Below the pieces are notes generated by a model. That model had not been told where the DNA came from. It saw nothing but the letters and a program-made list of their open reading frames with translations, and made no database searches. Of a stretch of DNA of 64,000 nucleotides, positions 9,414 through 17,808 are shown piece after piece (position 1 is the stretch's first letter; the number at the start of each line of letters is the position of its first letter). The DNA lies in contig NZ_CP049740.1 of assembly GCF_011100465.1 (NCBI RefSeq), positions 248,001-312,000 on the forward strand, read 5' to 3'. Made by a program: the position numbers and the translations under genes. The DNA comes from Jeotgalibaca arthritidis. Lineage in GTDB: Bacteria > Bacillota > Bacilli > Lactobacillales > Aerococcaceae.

Positions 9414-10340
9414 CTATCTTTCTTGATCCCTAGTTCGTTTTTTATACCATCCTTCAAGGAGTTTTATAATGGTTTCCTCCATTTGTTTAGGTGTATATGA
9501 TTTTGGGAAATATCTTTTTAGCTTATCTCCAGTAAGGGTTACCTTATCTAAGTCCCCCTTCTTTTCCTCACTCATTATGGCACTCATAACTTCAAGGCTT
9601 AACTTCCCCTCATTACTAAATTTCTTTAATCTTTGTGCCTGTGAAAGTGAAGGTGTTGCCTGTTCCATATCCATAGCTTCAAGTAAATCAATTTGTTCCT
9701 CATCTTTAAGGAAGGATAGTTCCACAGCAGGATTAAAGGCTATTTTCTTCTCATCTACCATTGAAAGTATTTCTGGTATAAGGTGGGTAAGACGGATGAA
9801 ACGCTGTACCTGTCTGCCACTATCTCCACCTTCCTTACCTACAATATCTGCTGTTTCTAACTTCCCGACAACTTGTCGGGAAGTTAAATCATTCCTAGCA
9901 CCCTGATTTTTTATAGCATCTAATTTCATTTTATAAGCAAAGGCCCTTTCACTTGGTAAGATATTTTCTCTTTGCAAGTTGCTGTCAACCATGATAATAA
10001 TAGCGGCATCATCGTCAAGATTACGGACTATGACAGGCATTGTTTCTAGTTCTGCAAGTTCACAGGCTCTTTTTCTTCGGTGTCCTGCCACAAGTTCATA
10101 GCCACCTTCATCACGAGGTCTTGCAATGGCAGGAACTAGAACCCCATATTGTTTGACACTTTCTGCCGTATCAAACATAGCTTCATTATCAATTACCTTA
10201 AATGGGTGGTCTTGAAAGGGATGTAATTCTGTTAAAGGAATTTCAATTATCTTTTCTCGGTTTTCATCAGCCCTACTTTCCTCTGTGGAAAATAAATCAT
10301 CTACTGATGCCAGCTTTATGTTTTTGGCGGAGCTTTTCAA
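9414..10340 (-). CDS. parB: ParB/Spo0J partition protein
   Basis: 308 residues. The N-terminal ParB nuclease-like CTP-binding domain includes ELVAGHRRKRACELA and the preceding IPLTELHPFQDHPF. The central helix-turn-helix region covers SERAFAYKMKLDAIKNQGAR through the QVQRFIRLTHLIPEIL segment. With ParA it partitions or stabilises the excised circular element. The likely start is the TTG at 10340 after GGAGGTG; the first 43 bases overlap parA, so the two are translationally coupled. Confidence 0.92.
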   Translation of the reverse strand: MKSSAKNIKLASVDDLFSTEESRADENREKIIEIPLTELHPFQDHPFKVIDNEAMFDTAESVKQYGVLVPAIARPRDEGGYELVAGHRRKRACELAELETMPVIVRNLDDDAAIIIMVDSNLQRENILPSERAFAYKMKLDAIKNQGARNDLTSRQVVGKLETADIVGKEGGDSGRQVQRFIRLTHLIPEILSMVDEKKIAFNPAVELSFLKDEEQIDLLEAMDMEQATPSLSQAQRLKKFSNEGKLSLEVMSAIMSEEKKGDLDKVTLTGDKLKRYFPKSYTPKQMEETIIKLLEGWYKKRTRDQER

Positions 10341-11118
10341 TTTTCAACACCTCCTTGGTTAAATTCCCATACCCTTCTGCAACTTTCCCTTTTGGGTCAT
10401 GGGCAAAAATACTTTTTCCCTCTGCACTGATTTCAGCGGCTTTTACGGAACGAGGTATATCTGCCTTAAATACTTTAATACTGCCTTCATAAGTTTCCCT
10501 TACTAAGGTGCTAATGTCCCTTGCAAAATTAGTACGCCCATCTACCATAGTCAGTAAAATACCATCAATTTTTAGTTTCGGATTTATCTGCCTGCGTACC
10601 TTTCCAATGGTCTGTAAAAGCTGTTCTAATCCCTTTGTAGGTAGATAATCAGCCTGTACAGGAATGATTACACTATCGGATGCAGCAAGGGCATTAATCG
10701 TTAGCATACCTAAATATGGCATACAGTCTAAAAGTATATAATCGTAATCCTTCTTTACCGTATCAAGGTATTGTTTAAGTATGGTTTCCCTACTCATAGC
10801 ATTAACAAGGGATACTTCCATACCAGATAATTCAATATTTGCTGGGAGTAAGTCCACTCCCTCATGATGTTGTAAGATACCCTCTCTAGGTTCAATAGTC
10901 GTATCTGTAATAACCTTTCCCATTACAGTTGCAATGGTTATGGGTATCTTATCCGGCTGTGGGAATCCTAAACTAATGGATAAACTGCCTTGTGGATCTG
11001 CGTCTATCAGTAAGACTTTCTTGTTTTTCATAGCTAAACCTATGCCTAAATTAGCACAGGTGGTTGTTTTGCCAACGCCACCTTTTTGGTTGGCTATGGC
11101 AATTATCTTTGCATTCAA
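10297..11118 (-). CDS. parA: ParA/Soj-family partition ATPase
   Basis: 273 residues. It has the deviant Walker A motif KGGVGKTTTC near the N-terminus, the Walker A' motif DADPQGSLS, and a Walker B-like DYILLDCMPYLGML. It is an ATP-dependent non-specific DNA binder that works with ParB. The start is TTG 11118: GGAGG lies eight bases upstream, while a longer version would place the ribosome-binding site inside the gene. A terminator-like hairpin with a T-run sits just upstream, which may attenuate transcription. Confidence 0.92.
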   Translation of the reverse strand: MNAKIIAIANQKGGVGKTTTCANLGIGLAMKNKKVLLIDADPQGSLSISLGFPQPDKIPITIATVMGKVITDTTIEPREGILQHHEGVDLLPANIELSGMEVSLVNAMSRETILKQYLDTVKKDYDYILLDCMPYLGMLTINALAASDSVIIPVQADYLPTKGLEQLLQTIGKVRRQINPKLKIDGILLTMVDGRTNFARDISTLVRETYEGSIKVFKADIPRSVKAAEISAEGKSIFAHDPKGKVAEGYGNLTKEVLKIEKLRQKHKAGISR

Positions 11119-11146
11119 TTCTGTTCCTCCTTTCAATTTCTGGTAC

Positions 11147-11176
11147 AAAAAAAGAGCTAGTCATATAAACTAACTC
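11147..11176 (-). terminator. Intrinsic terminator/attenuator hairpin in the parA leader
   Basis: On the minus strand an 8-bp stem (arms 11169-11176 and 11154-11161, one G-U pair) is followed by a run of seven T just before the parA ribosome-binding site. Placed between any upstream promoter and parA, it can act as an attenuator. A related leader with its own hairpin occurs at 13669-13757. Confidence 0.6.
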
Positions 11177-11291
11177 CTTGTTACAATGTTACTATTCAAT
11201 TTTTATATAAAAAATGTATTTAGATCTTCACATATTTTAAAACCTTTTTAAGTCCCCCAATACCATAACTATAAGGAGTGGTTGAACTCTA

Positions 11292-12779
11292 CTATTTTCT
11301 CATCGATGCAGCCCTGACTTCAAACCCCGTTCTAACATCCTTAAGAGCCTCCCATACTTTTTCTCTTCTAAATTGAAAGTCATTAAATCCTAATTCATCA
11401 AGTAAATAATATTCTAAAATTGACATTAAAATATGAACGTACGGAACTAAATGCTCTCTTTCTATTATTTTACCTCTGAGATTCTCATCGTAATGAGTGT
11501 AATAATTCCGTGATTTTGCGATAACTTCAGGAAATTTATTGTAGTCTATCTCTCCCGTATAAAAATGCACTTCAAATTCTGATAACAATAATTCAGCTAA
11601 TCTACTTTCTAATGTTACAAAGTATTTAGAGTTAGCCATAAGAAATTTTTTGTCATCTTCTTTAAATGCAGTAGGCCGATTTTTTAGGATTATTTTATCT
11701 ATTCTTTTTTTAAACTCCGGAATTGTTCCATTAAACTTAAATCTAGAATGGTATGTTTCTAAAGCTTGTGTAATATTCAAAAATGCACGAACTGCTGTAG
11801 TATCAGTTGATAATATCGTATCTAAATATAAATCAATAATCGGTTCTAACTTTTCGCAATTCCCTACATATTTATTAAAATCACCGTAATCAAGAACTTC
11901 TTTAAGCGAAAATAAATAACTATGGCTATCTATAAACTTAGTGTTTTCTTTTTCCCTTCGTTTAATTAAATAGCCATTTACATTAATTGGAGATTCATGT
12001 TTTATTTCATTTATTTCAAATATATGACTTGGAGAAAAAGCCTGTATTTTTATTGAATGAATTTCTTTTTTTATTGCTATCTCTATAAATTGTTTAATTA
12101 TATTATACTTAGTTAAAAAGTAATTAAAATTTTGAGATTTTCTAGCCTTTATTATAATTACAGGCTCTTGAGTTAATTTAATTTCTTCTACCAGCAAAAA
12201 ACTTTCATGCACTGGTAACATTGTTCCAGATACAAAATATTCAATAGAATAATCATTATCTGCATAAATTTCTATACTTTCATTATCATCGTTATTGTTT
12301 AAACTAAATTGATTCATGTCAATTTTATAACTAGAAGCTTCACCCCAAAGTATAATATCAGACATAGTAAAGATTACTTGAGAAAATTTATCTTGCTCTA
12401 ATTTAGGTATTTCTATACCTTCAAACATAAATTGTGCTTCATAAGTAAATGTATCCTTTGACCCGATAAAACTCTGCATTTTTGTTCTATTACATTTATA
12501 TAATGTAAGTTTAAAACCATTAGTTAATTCCCCTGAAATGTAATCTGTTTTTAGTGGTAATGTCAGATAACTTAATGGTCCTCCAGTATTTTTTATTTCA
12601 ATTTTTAGTAGAATTCCCCCTTGTTCAGAATTTAAATATAGATTACCATAATAGGTTTCGTCTTGGTTACCGAGCTTAAAGTATCCACTACCTGAAAAAT
12701 CTAAATTCAATATTAATTCACCTTCTTTCACTTTTAAATTTTCCTGATCACATCTTTTTACATAAAAACTCTGTGTCAT
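11292..12779 (-). CDS. ApeA-like anti-phage HEPN protein
   Basis: 495 residues. The N-terminal about 270 residues look like the beta-rich ApeA N-terminal domain. The C-terminal about 190 residues are helical and carry the HEPN ribonuclease motif R-x4-H in RNYYTH (R424, H429), preceded by the typical FPEVIAKS. HEPN nucleases of this type cleave RNA and cause abortive infection on phage attack. It is a monocistronic, AT-rich insertion between parA and the HTH gene, on the same strand as the ICE, so it is probably cargo defence. Homology is judged by eye from the motif and domain layout. Confidence 0.75.
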   Translation of the reverse strand: MTQSFYVKRCDQENLKVKEGELILNLDFSGSGYFKLGNQDETYYGNLYLNSEQGGILLKIEIKNTGGPLSYLTLPLKTDYISGELTNGFKLTLYKCNRTKMQSFIGSKDTFTYEAQFMFEGIEIPKLEQDKFSQVIFTMSDIILWGEASSYKIDMNQFSLNNNDDNESIEIYADNDYSIEYFVSGTMLPVHESFLLVEEIKLTQEPVIIIKARKSQNFNYFLTKYNIIKQFIEIAIKKEIHSIKIQAFSPSHIFEINEIKHESPINVNGYLIKRREKENTKFIDSHSYLFSLKEVLDYGDFNKYVGNCEKLEPIIDLYLDTILSTDTTAVRAFLNITQALETYHSRFKFNGTIPEFKKRIDKIILKNRPTAFKEDDKKFLMANSKYFVTLESRLAELLLSEFEVHFYTGEIDYNKFPEVIAKSRNYYTHYDENLRGKIIEREHLVPYVHILMSILEYYLLDELGFNDFQFRREKVWEALKDVRTGFEVRAASMRK

Positions 12780-12948
12780 TCAAAATAAATTATAACATGT
12801 AATAAAATAAATACATTACTTTTCCCCTAATGACCATCATAATATATAGACTTCAATAGCTTAATTCTATCACGAAACAATTCAGATATCCAAGCTATTT
12901 ATATATTCTATATGTCAAAATATATATTGAGGAAAACTATATTTTTAC

Positions 12949-13191
12949 TTATATTTGAACCTTTAAGCCATATTTATATTCCGCATAATGTTCGCCTGTC
13001 ACATAGTCAATTACATATTCTTTGGGTATCATATAGGCATCTCTTATATAAAAGTGTTTAACCTTTTTTGCTCTCATAAGCTTTCTTGCAGTAGAGTGAC
13101 CAATGCCACCGAGCATTTCTCTAAATTGTTCAAGGGTTACAACATCAGGATAATCTTTAAACTTTTCACGGTAATATTGTTCATTCCTCAT
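12949..13191 (-). CDS. Small helix-turn-helix DNA-binding protein of ICE (excisionase-like)
   Basis: 80 residues, starting MRNEQYYREKFKDYPDVVTL. A helix-turn-helix of the MerR/excisionase type lies at residues 18-60 (QFREMLGGIGHSTARKLMRA). The protein ends in a short tail with EYKYGLKVQI. This compact family is very common near attachment ends or control regions of Firmicutes conjugative transposons. It may act as a directionality factor or as a regulator. About 290 bases separate it from the proposed att site. Confidence 0.7.
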   Translation of the reverse strand: MRNEQYYREKFKDYPDVVTLEQFREMLGGIGHSTARKLMRAKKVKHFYIRDAYMIPKEYVIDYVTGEHYAEYKYGLKVQI

Positions 13192-13476
13192 TTTAAGTCA
13201 GCTCCTTATATCATTTTGTCAGTGATAGATGCTGACTGCATAATCTAAAGTTTTACTGTAACTTATTGCCAATAGATAATAAAATCCCCTCATATCCCTC
13301 CTAATATCCCTCCAACGTGATTTTTTTCGTTTAATAATGGATTTTCATATACAACGGTAATTACAAGGGAATTATGCCTATCAAGCTCTGAATCGCTTGA
13401 TTTCATGCGAGTTTTAAGGGTTCTAAGTTCCTACTTGTTCCACTACATTCCAATTACTTCTGAATGACTTGTAAAA
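13192..13476. other. Non-coding end region of the ICE
   Basis: No credible gene. The stretch lies between the HTH gene and the tRNA-Leu fragment and is the place where attachment-site accessory binding sites would be expected. It includes short inverted words such as AAGCTCTGAATCGCTTGA, but no clear long repeat. Confidence 0.4.
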
Positions 13477-13531
13477 CTCAAAATCCATCGGTGACGACAC
13501 CGTACCGGTTCAAATCTGGTCATCACCACCA
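13477..13531 (+). repeat. 3' half of a tRNA-Leu(CAA) gene: probable ICE attachment site
   Basis: The plus strand reads as the 3' half of a class II tRNA. It has an anticodon loop CTCAAAA (anticodon CAA at 13479-13481). A long variable arm follows, with a perfect 5-bp stem (CGGTG 13489-13493, CACCG 13498-13502). The T-arm has a 5-bp stem and TTCAAAT loop (13504-13520). An acceptor strand CATCACC, discriminator A and encoded CCA end at 13531. The 5' anticodon-stem partner and everything before it do not match a tRNA. Such fragments mark the distal repeat of elements that integrate in tRNA genes; the intact gene should lie beyond the left edge. Confidence 0.8.
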
Positions 13532-13668
13532 CTTATAGAAACTCTTTAGTTCATACTATAGGATTCATATTTTTTATTGCATGCATTTTTTTGTATTTGG
13601 AGATTAAGCAATATGTTTCCATAGGTATGCCCTCCTCCATAGCATGAAAAAAGAGCTTCCATATGGAG

Positions 13669-13757
13669 ATTATTTTTGCATTCAAATTTATTCCTCCTTT
13701 CGATTTTTGGTACAAAAAAACCGCTTACTTTATTTTTCAATAAAGAAAACGGCTTTT
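13669..13757 (-). pseudogene. Duplicated parA leader and start (decayed second element)
   Basis: Bases 13669-13720 match 11102-11153 at about 46 of 52 positions: the T-run, ribosome-binding site AAAGGAGG and the first codons of parA. On the minus strand it is preceded by a different terminator hairpin (13713-13757). The parA reading frame diverges after six or seven codons, so only the leader and start survive. It shows that a related conjugative element once occupied the other side of the tRNA-Leu repeat. Confidence 0.75.
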
Positions 13758-13822
13758 TCAATTTATACTTAATTTAATTTTACTTAGTATTACATGGTAT
13801 AAATATTGCTGAATATGTTGAT

Positions 13823-14038
13823 TTAATCATCTATCAACATATCTACACACTCCATATCTAAAACTACTGATACTTCAATTTTATTTTTCAATTCCTTATT
13901 TCTAAAATCATAACCATCTTTAGTAAAAGTAACATACCTCGTAAAGTGTTGAAAATTAAGGATTTCTACGTATCTTTCCTTTGCATTCCTATTACGCATT
14001 CGATATGGGACGAGTTGATAGAATTGATGTATTTTCAA
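13823..14038 (-). CDS. Short unknown ORF downstream of the DUF4062 gene
   Basis: A 71-codon frame opening with a TTG and without a clear ribosome-binding site. The product is basic at the N-terminus and acidic at the end (VVLDMECVDMLIDD). I do not recognise it; it may be the tail of a broken gene. It lies on the same strand as, and 75 bases beyond, the DUF4062 gene. Confidence 0.3.
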   Translation of the reverse strand: MKIHQFYQLVPYRMRNRNAKERYVEILNFQHFTRYVTFTKDGYDFRNKELKNKIEVSVVLDMECVDMLIDD

Positions 14039-14113
14039 TTTTTAACAATACGGTCGTATGCGGAAACATATCGACTATTTCGTACGTTCGTGGGAACAGG
14101 TCAAGTCACTACC

Positions 14114-15724
14114 TTAATAACCATTTAGTGTCAACTTACCTTTAATTATTTCTGTACTAAACTTAGATGAAATTTCATATTTTATATATGGTGGACTCTC
14201 CCTAAACATAAGAGCAGAAGGGAGTGCCATTGTAGTATTATGCTTCAAATAATTAACATGAAATAACACTACATCATTATTTTCATTTTCAAATGTCTTA
14301 TAACAAAATAGATAATCAAACTCAGATAAAAATTCATCTTTATAATCGTCATATTCTTGTTCTATACTTCTTTGGTTAAATAACAATGGATCTTTTAAAT
14401 GACTTGATATGTTTAAAGGATAGGTAGGATAGCCAGAATATTCGTCCATTGATTCAGTTTCTTCAATAGAAAAAATGTAATCAATAAATTTCATATCAAT
14501 TAATTCTTTTATAATATTTATTCCTGGCATAGGTAGGTCTGAATAATTAATTAAATATTTTTTTGGAATTATAAATTTTATATCAATATCCTCATCAAAT
14601 GTTGTTCCATTATTAGATATTGCTAATTTCAATAAATTAATCTTATCAATTTCTTCAAAATAAATTATATATTCATTATAAGTTCGGATGTCCCAGTATA
14701 ATTTTTCAATCTGTTTGAATCTTGCCTTTTCCGCTTCCGAACCTTCATACGTAGGACCCCCAGTCCCAAAAGGACCAGCTATTTTTAACTGTAATGTAGA
14801 TTTCTTTAAATTACCTAAATTCCAAAAATCCTCTTCAATAAAGATTTGATTAACTTCTACAAACTCTTTAATTACCTTTTTAATATCCTTATCTACTGTT
14901 ACATCAACATAAAAACTCTTTTTTGTTATGTTTTTAAAAAGTTCTGCTTGCTGTAATTCAATTCCTGAAATTTCAACTTTCTTTAAATTTTCTTCAGTAT
15001 CAATGTCACTACCTTCTACTATTTCATTAAATGGTAAACTAGTTCTTTTCAATTCAGCAATATCTTCAATTATTTTTTCTTTCTGTTCAACAATAAATTT
15101 ACTTTCTAACAAATTGGTCCTATGTACAGTATAAAATGTTTCCGAAAAATCCTCTATATTTCTTATGTTTAATTCTGGTTTTTCTTTATTATTAGTCGTT
15201 ACATTTTCTCCCGAAATAATTGGAATAAAATGCATAGCTAAATGATTTGATAATTCTCTTTGCAATTCATGCTTGTCTTTTATTACCGAATAAAGTCCCT
15301 TTTCCTTGTATTTACTCTTAAAATCTAATACCTTCTGATATTGTTCCATATCAATCTCAGAAGGATTAATTGGTAAGTCTAAAAAATACATGAATACTTG
15401 TTTTCCTGAATTTAACATTACTTCTATCTCTTCCTCTGTTCCAGAACCGTATTCATCAGTTGGTGTCCCAAAACGCGTCCAAAAGATTGCAATTGCTGCA
15501 TCACAGTCGTTAACAAATTGTTGGTTTAGTAATTCCTGTGGTTTATCACCTGACTGCGGATAGCTATTCTTTGACCAATGCTTTGTTACAAGAGTAATAT
15601 TATTCAATTCACCAAACATCCTATTAAAATTATCGATACTGTGATTTACTACTTCTAAATAATCAGATACATCACCTGGACAAGATATTAATAAATCATA
15701 TGCTGTAATCCCCGGTCTTGGCAT
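14114..15724 (-). CDS. DUF4062 (TIR-like effector) protein, probable defence gene
   Basis: 536 residues. Residues 1 to about 170 are a DUF4062 domain: strand-1 motif YDLLISCPGDV, then DAAIAIFWTRFGTPTDEYGS and the conserved acidic GTEEEIEVM. This Rossmann-like fold is related to TIR and nucleoside deoxyribosyltransferase-like effectors and is often the N-terminal part of immune or STAND proteins. The C-terminal about 360 residues are AT-rich and unfamiliar, with no Walker motif, so it is not a classical STAND NTPase. The ATG at 15724 follows GGAGGGAAG. A small coiled-coil gene lies directly upstream; the two look like an operon. Function in defence is inferred. Confidence 0.6.
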   Translation of the reverse strand: MPRPGITAYDLLISCPGDVSDYLEVVNHSIDNFNRMFGELNNITLVTKHWSKNSYPQSGDKPQELLNQQFVNDCDAAIAIFWTRFGTPTDEYGSGTEEEIEVMLNSGKQVFMYFLDLPINPSEIDMEQYQKVLDFKSKYKEKGLYSVIKDKHELQRELSNHLAMHFIPIISGENVTTNNKEKPELNIRNIEDFSETFYTVHRTNLLESKFIVEQKEKIIEDIAELKRTSLPFNEIVEGSDIDTEENLKKVEISGIELQQAELFKNITKKSFYVDVTVDKDIKKVIKEFVEVNQIFIEEDFWNLGNLKKSTLQLKIAGPFGTGGPTYEGSEAEKARFKQIEKLYWDIRTYNEYIIYFEEIDKINLLKLAISNNGTTFDEDIDIKFIIPKKYLINYSDLPMPGINIIKELIDMKFIDYIFSIEETESMDEYSGYPTYPLNISSHLKDPLLFNQRSIEQEYDDYKDEFLSEFDYLFCYKTFENENNDVVLFHVNYLKHNTTMALPSALMFRESPPYIKYEISSKFSTEIIKGKLTLNGY

Positions 15725-15752
15725 AATAATTCTTCCCTCCATACTAATTATG

Positions 15753-16127
15753 TTAATTATCTATTTTTTTATAATTTAATATTACCGCCTTATCAGTATT
15801 ACTCAATAAATCATCAGGATATTTTTCTAAGTCTCGAATCCAATTGGCCTTTTCCATCGCCCATCTATATTCCTCTGAATCTTCTTCCATTTCTGCTGCA
15901 ACATACTCCTGAACTAATTTAGAGTAGAAGTAATTCAAGGAATTGCTTCTAAGTTGCTGTGTTTTTGTGTATTCATTGTCCCGCTTTTCCTGTGAGATTA
16001 ATCTTTCTTCCTCCTCTTTCAAACGTTGTTTTTCTTGTATTATATACTCCTTTTCTCGCTCATCAATTATTTCTGGTAATGAAAATATATAGACAAAAAC
16101 TTTTCTCAAAAGATCTTCTGTCGTCAT
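15753..16127 (-). CDS. Small coiled-coil protein, probably 5'-truncated
   Basis: About 124 residues from the first usable ATG, in a frame that runs on into the transposase fragment at about 16163. Residues 25-60 are a Glu/Lys/Arg-rich coiled coil (KQRLKEEEERLISQEK), followed by an acidic helical C-terminus. No strong ribosome-binding site precedes the ATG, and the reading frame continues upstream until it meets IS256-type sequence, so the true N-terminus was probably lost. It ends 28 bases before the DUF4062 start and may be its partner. No recognised family. Confidence 0.5.
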   Translation of the reverse strand: MTTEDLLRKVFVYIFSLPEIIDEREKEYIIQEKQRLKEEEERLISQEKRDNEYTKTQQLRSNSLNYFYSKLVQEYVAAEMEEDSEEYRWAMEKANWIRDLEKYPDDLLSNTDKAVILNYKKIDN

Positions 16128-16158
16128 TCTTTTTGTTTGATTAATATTTTTTTCATTT

Positions 16159-16633
16159 CTACCCCAACATTTTCTCAATGAAGTCTGCGATTTCCGACAT
16201 GGTAATACCTTTTCGGAAGAGGTAAATGACGGTCTCCTCTAAGGTATCATTCGTCCGTCTATAAGCAGGAACAGTCTGTTGCTTGAACTCGCCGTTGCGG
16301 TCGCGCGGAATCTGTAGATGAAGTTCCCCGTACTCGGTCTTGACCGTACAGTCATAGGAGCCGTTACGAGAATTACCCGTGTTAAAACCAATGCGATCGT
16401 ACTTTTCGTAATCGAGGAAAGCCGTTAACTCCGTTTTGAGAAGCGTATTGACAGCTTTTTCCAAATGGACACGGAATAATTCATTCAAATCGCCTTTGTT
16501 CGCTAGAGTCTTTAGAATTTCTGTAGTAAAATCGTTCATATGGAAGTCCTCTTTTCTGTGAATGTGTTGTGGTAACTCTATTCTACAGAAGGGACTTCCT
16601 TTTTTCTATTTACACAAAATATTTTACACTCTC
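16159..16633 (-). mobile_element. IS256-family element fragment with 5' part of the transposase
   Basis: ATG 16539 opens a transposase (MNDFTTEILKTLANKG, then TAFLDYEKYDRIG and ELHLQIPRDRNGEFKQ) typical of mutator/IS256 enzymes. It breaks off after about 125 of about 400 residues at IADFIEKM. Upstream sequence to about 16633 (TATTTACACAAAATATTTTACA) resembles an IS256-family terminal repeat. The break joins directly to the truncated small gene at about 16163, so this is a deletion junction, not an intact copy. Confidence 0.85.
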
Positions 16634-16763
16634 GAGAGTTTATATTTAGATACAGCTATACCATACTCTCTATTACAAATATCATTCAGAGTGGTGTTAA
16701 GTAACACTCCTTGATAACTAACTCCCCACGGAAGAGGAGCTCCCAGACGGCTTAGGACAAAAT

Positions 16764-16796
16764 AAAAAAGTCAGTAGACCAAGCCCACTGACTTTT
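16764..16796 (-). terminator. Terminator after pdxS
   Basis: An inverted repeat AAAAGTCAGT/ACTGACTTTT around a short loop, followed on the minus strand by a T-run. It lies 20 bases after the pdxS stop and shows that transcription ends without a pdxT gene. Confidence 0.85.
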
Positions 16797-16816
16797 GAAA
16801 CCCTCGTTTTTAATGG

Positions 16817-17674
16817 TTAACGCTTAGACATGATGACTTCAATTTCGTCTTCATTAATACCTACCATCGCTTCGCCTAAATCAGTTGAGATTTCGGCTAA
16901 TTTGGTAGCATCTTTGTAATGGGCTACTGCTTCAACTATGGCTTTGGCACGTTTTTCTGGATTACCTGATTTGAAAATACCTGAACCAACGAAAACTCCT
17001 TCAGCACCTAATTGCATCATTAAAGCCGCATCAGCAGGTGTCGCCACCCCGCCAGCTGAAAAGTTCAACACAGGTAATTTACCAGTATCATGGACTCGCT
17101 TTAATAAATCATAAGAGACGCCTAATTCCTTAGCTTGGTTAAAGAGCTCATCATCTTGTAACGAAGCCACATAGCGGATTTGTTCATGGATTTTTCTTAA
17201 GTGACTAACCGCTTGACTGACATCCCCCGTTCCTGCTTCACCTTTAGTACGAATCATTTTAGCCCCTTCTTGAATACGGCGTAAAGCTTCACCTAAATCT
17301 CTAGCTCCACAAACGAAAGGTGTTTCAAATGGTTGTTTATCAATATGATAAACATGATCAGCTACTGATAAGACTTCTGATTCATCAATATAGTCAATTT
17401 GTAAACTTTCTAAGATTTGAGCTTCGACAAAGTGGCCAATTCTTACTTTCGCCATGACTGGTATAGAAACTGCTGCTTGAATTTCTTTTATCATTTGTGG
17501 GTCACTCATCCGACTAATACCACCAGCAGCTCGAATGTCTGCCGGAACTCTTTCTAAAGCCATGACCGCTACGGCACCAGCTGCTTCAGCAATTTTAGCT
17601 TGTTCCACATTTACCACGTCCATGATGACGCCACCAGCTAATTGTTTATGTACTTCTTCAATTGATCGTTTCAT
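16817..17674 (-). CDS. pdxS: Pyridoxal 5'-phosphate synthase, PdxS subunit
   Basis: 285 residues, a TIM-barrel lyase that makes PLP from ribose 5-phosphate, glyceraldehyde 3-phosphate and ammonia. The two catalytic lysines are present (K76 in VMAKVRIG, K144 in RTKGEAGTG), along with D19 and the phosphate-binding [16 protein letters not shown]. The protein is a few residues shorter than the Bacillus enzyme and lacks its C-terminal RMQERGW-like tail. No pdxT (glutaminase) gene follows: a terminator and then mobile-element debris do. It is divergent from pdxR, its likely activator. Confidence 0.95.
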   Translation of the reverse strand: MKRSIEEVHKQLAGGVIMDVVNVEQAKIAEAAGAVAVMALERVPADIRAAGGISRMSDPQMIKEIQAAVSIPVMAKVRIGHFVEAQILESLQIDYIDESEVLSVADHVYHIDKQPFETPFVCGARDLGEALRRIQEGAKMIRTKGEAGTGDVSQAVSHLRKIHEQIRYVASLQDDELFNQAKELGVSYDLLKRVHDTGKLPVLNFSAGGVATPADAALMMQLGAEGVFVGSGIFKSGNPEKRAKAIVEAVAHYKDATKLAEISTDLGEAMVGINEDEIEVIMSKR

Positions 17675-17778
17675 TTTGATTACTCCTTTACAAATATTGT
17701 CTCCACTTTAACAGTCTTTTGGATATTTATTAAGATGCAAAAACAGATATTTTTATGGGTCCAACTAGTTTTTTATTG

Positions 17779-17784
17779 TATAAT
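17779..17784 (+). promoter_or_regulatory. Probable -10 box of pdxR in the pdxS-pdxR divergent region
   Basis: TATAAT lies about 25 bases before the pdxR ATG, preceded by a T-rich stretch. The 134-bp region between the two divergent starts must also hold the pdxS promoter and the PdxR binding sites, which I could not define. Confidence 0.45.
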
Positions 17785-17808
17785 GGATAATACGAGAGGA
17801 GGAAAAAC

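Larger units (their letters stand above)
1..13531. mobile_element. Right-hand part of a Tn1549/CTn-type integrative conjugative element
   Basis: The minus-strand gene order reads ParA, ParB, replication-type protein, PcfB, VirD4, Maff2, VirB6-like, PrgI, VirB4, NlpC/P60 protein, DUF4315, CD1107-like. This order is characteristic of Clostridia/Firmicutes conjugative transposons of the Tn1549/CTn2 group. The relaxase, integrase and other end lie off the left edge of the window. The right boundary is inferred from a tRNA-Leu 3' fragment ending at 13531. The genes are tightly packed with overlaps and appear intact, so the transfer module visible here may be functional. The exact boundary is inference. 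Confidence 0.85.

Noticed and set aside
13546-13761. 71-codon minus-strand ORF
   Set aside because: It reads through the duplicated parA leader and terminator in a different frame from parA.
15753-16178. Start of the small coiled-coil gene within transposase sequence (ATG 16178)
   Set aside because: The first codons are IS256 sequence read out of frame; this is a junction artefact, not the native start.
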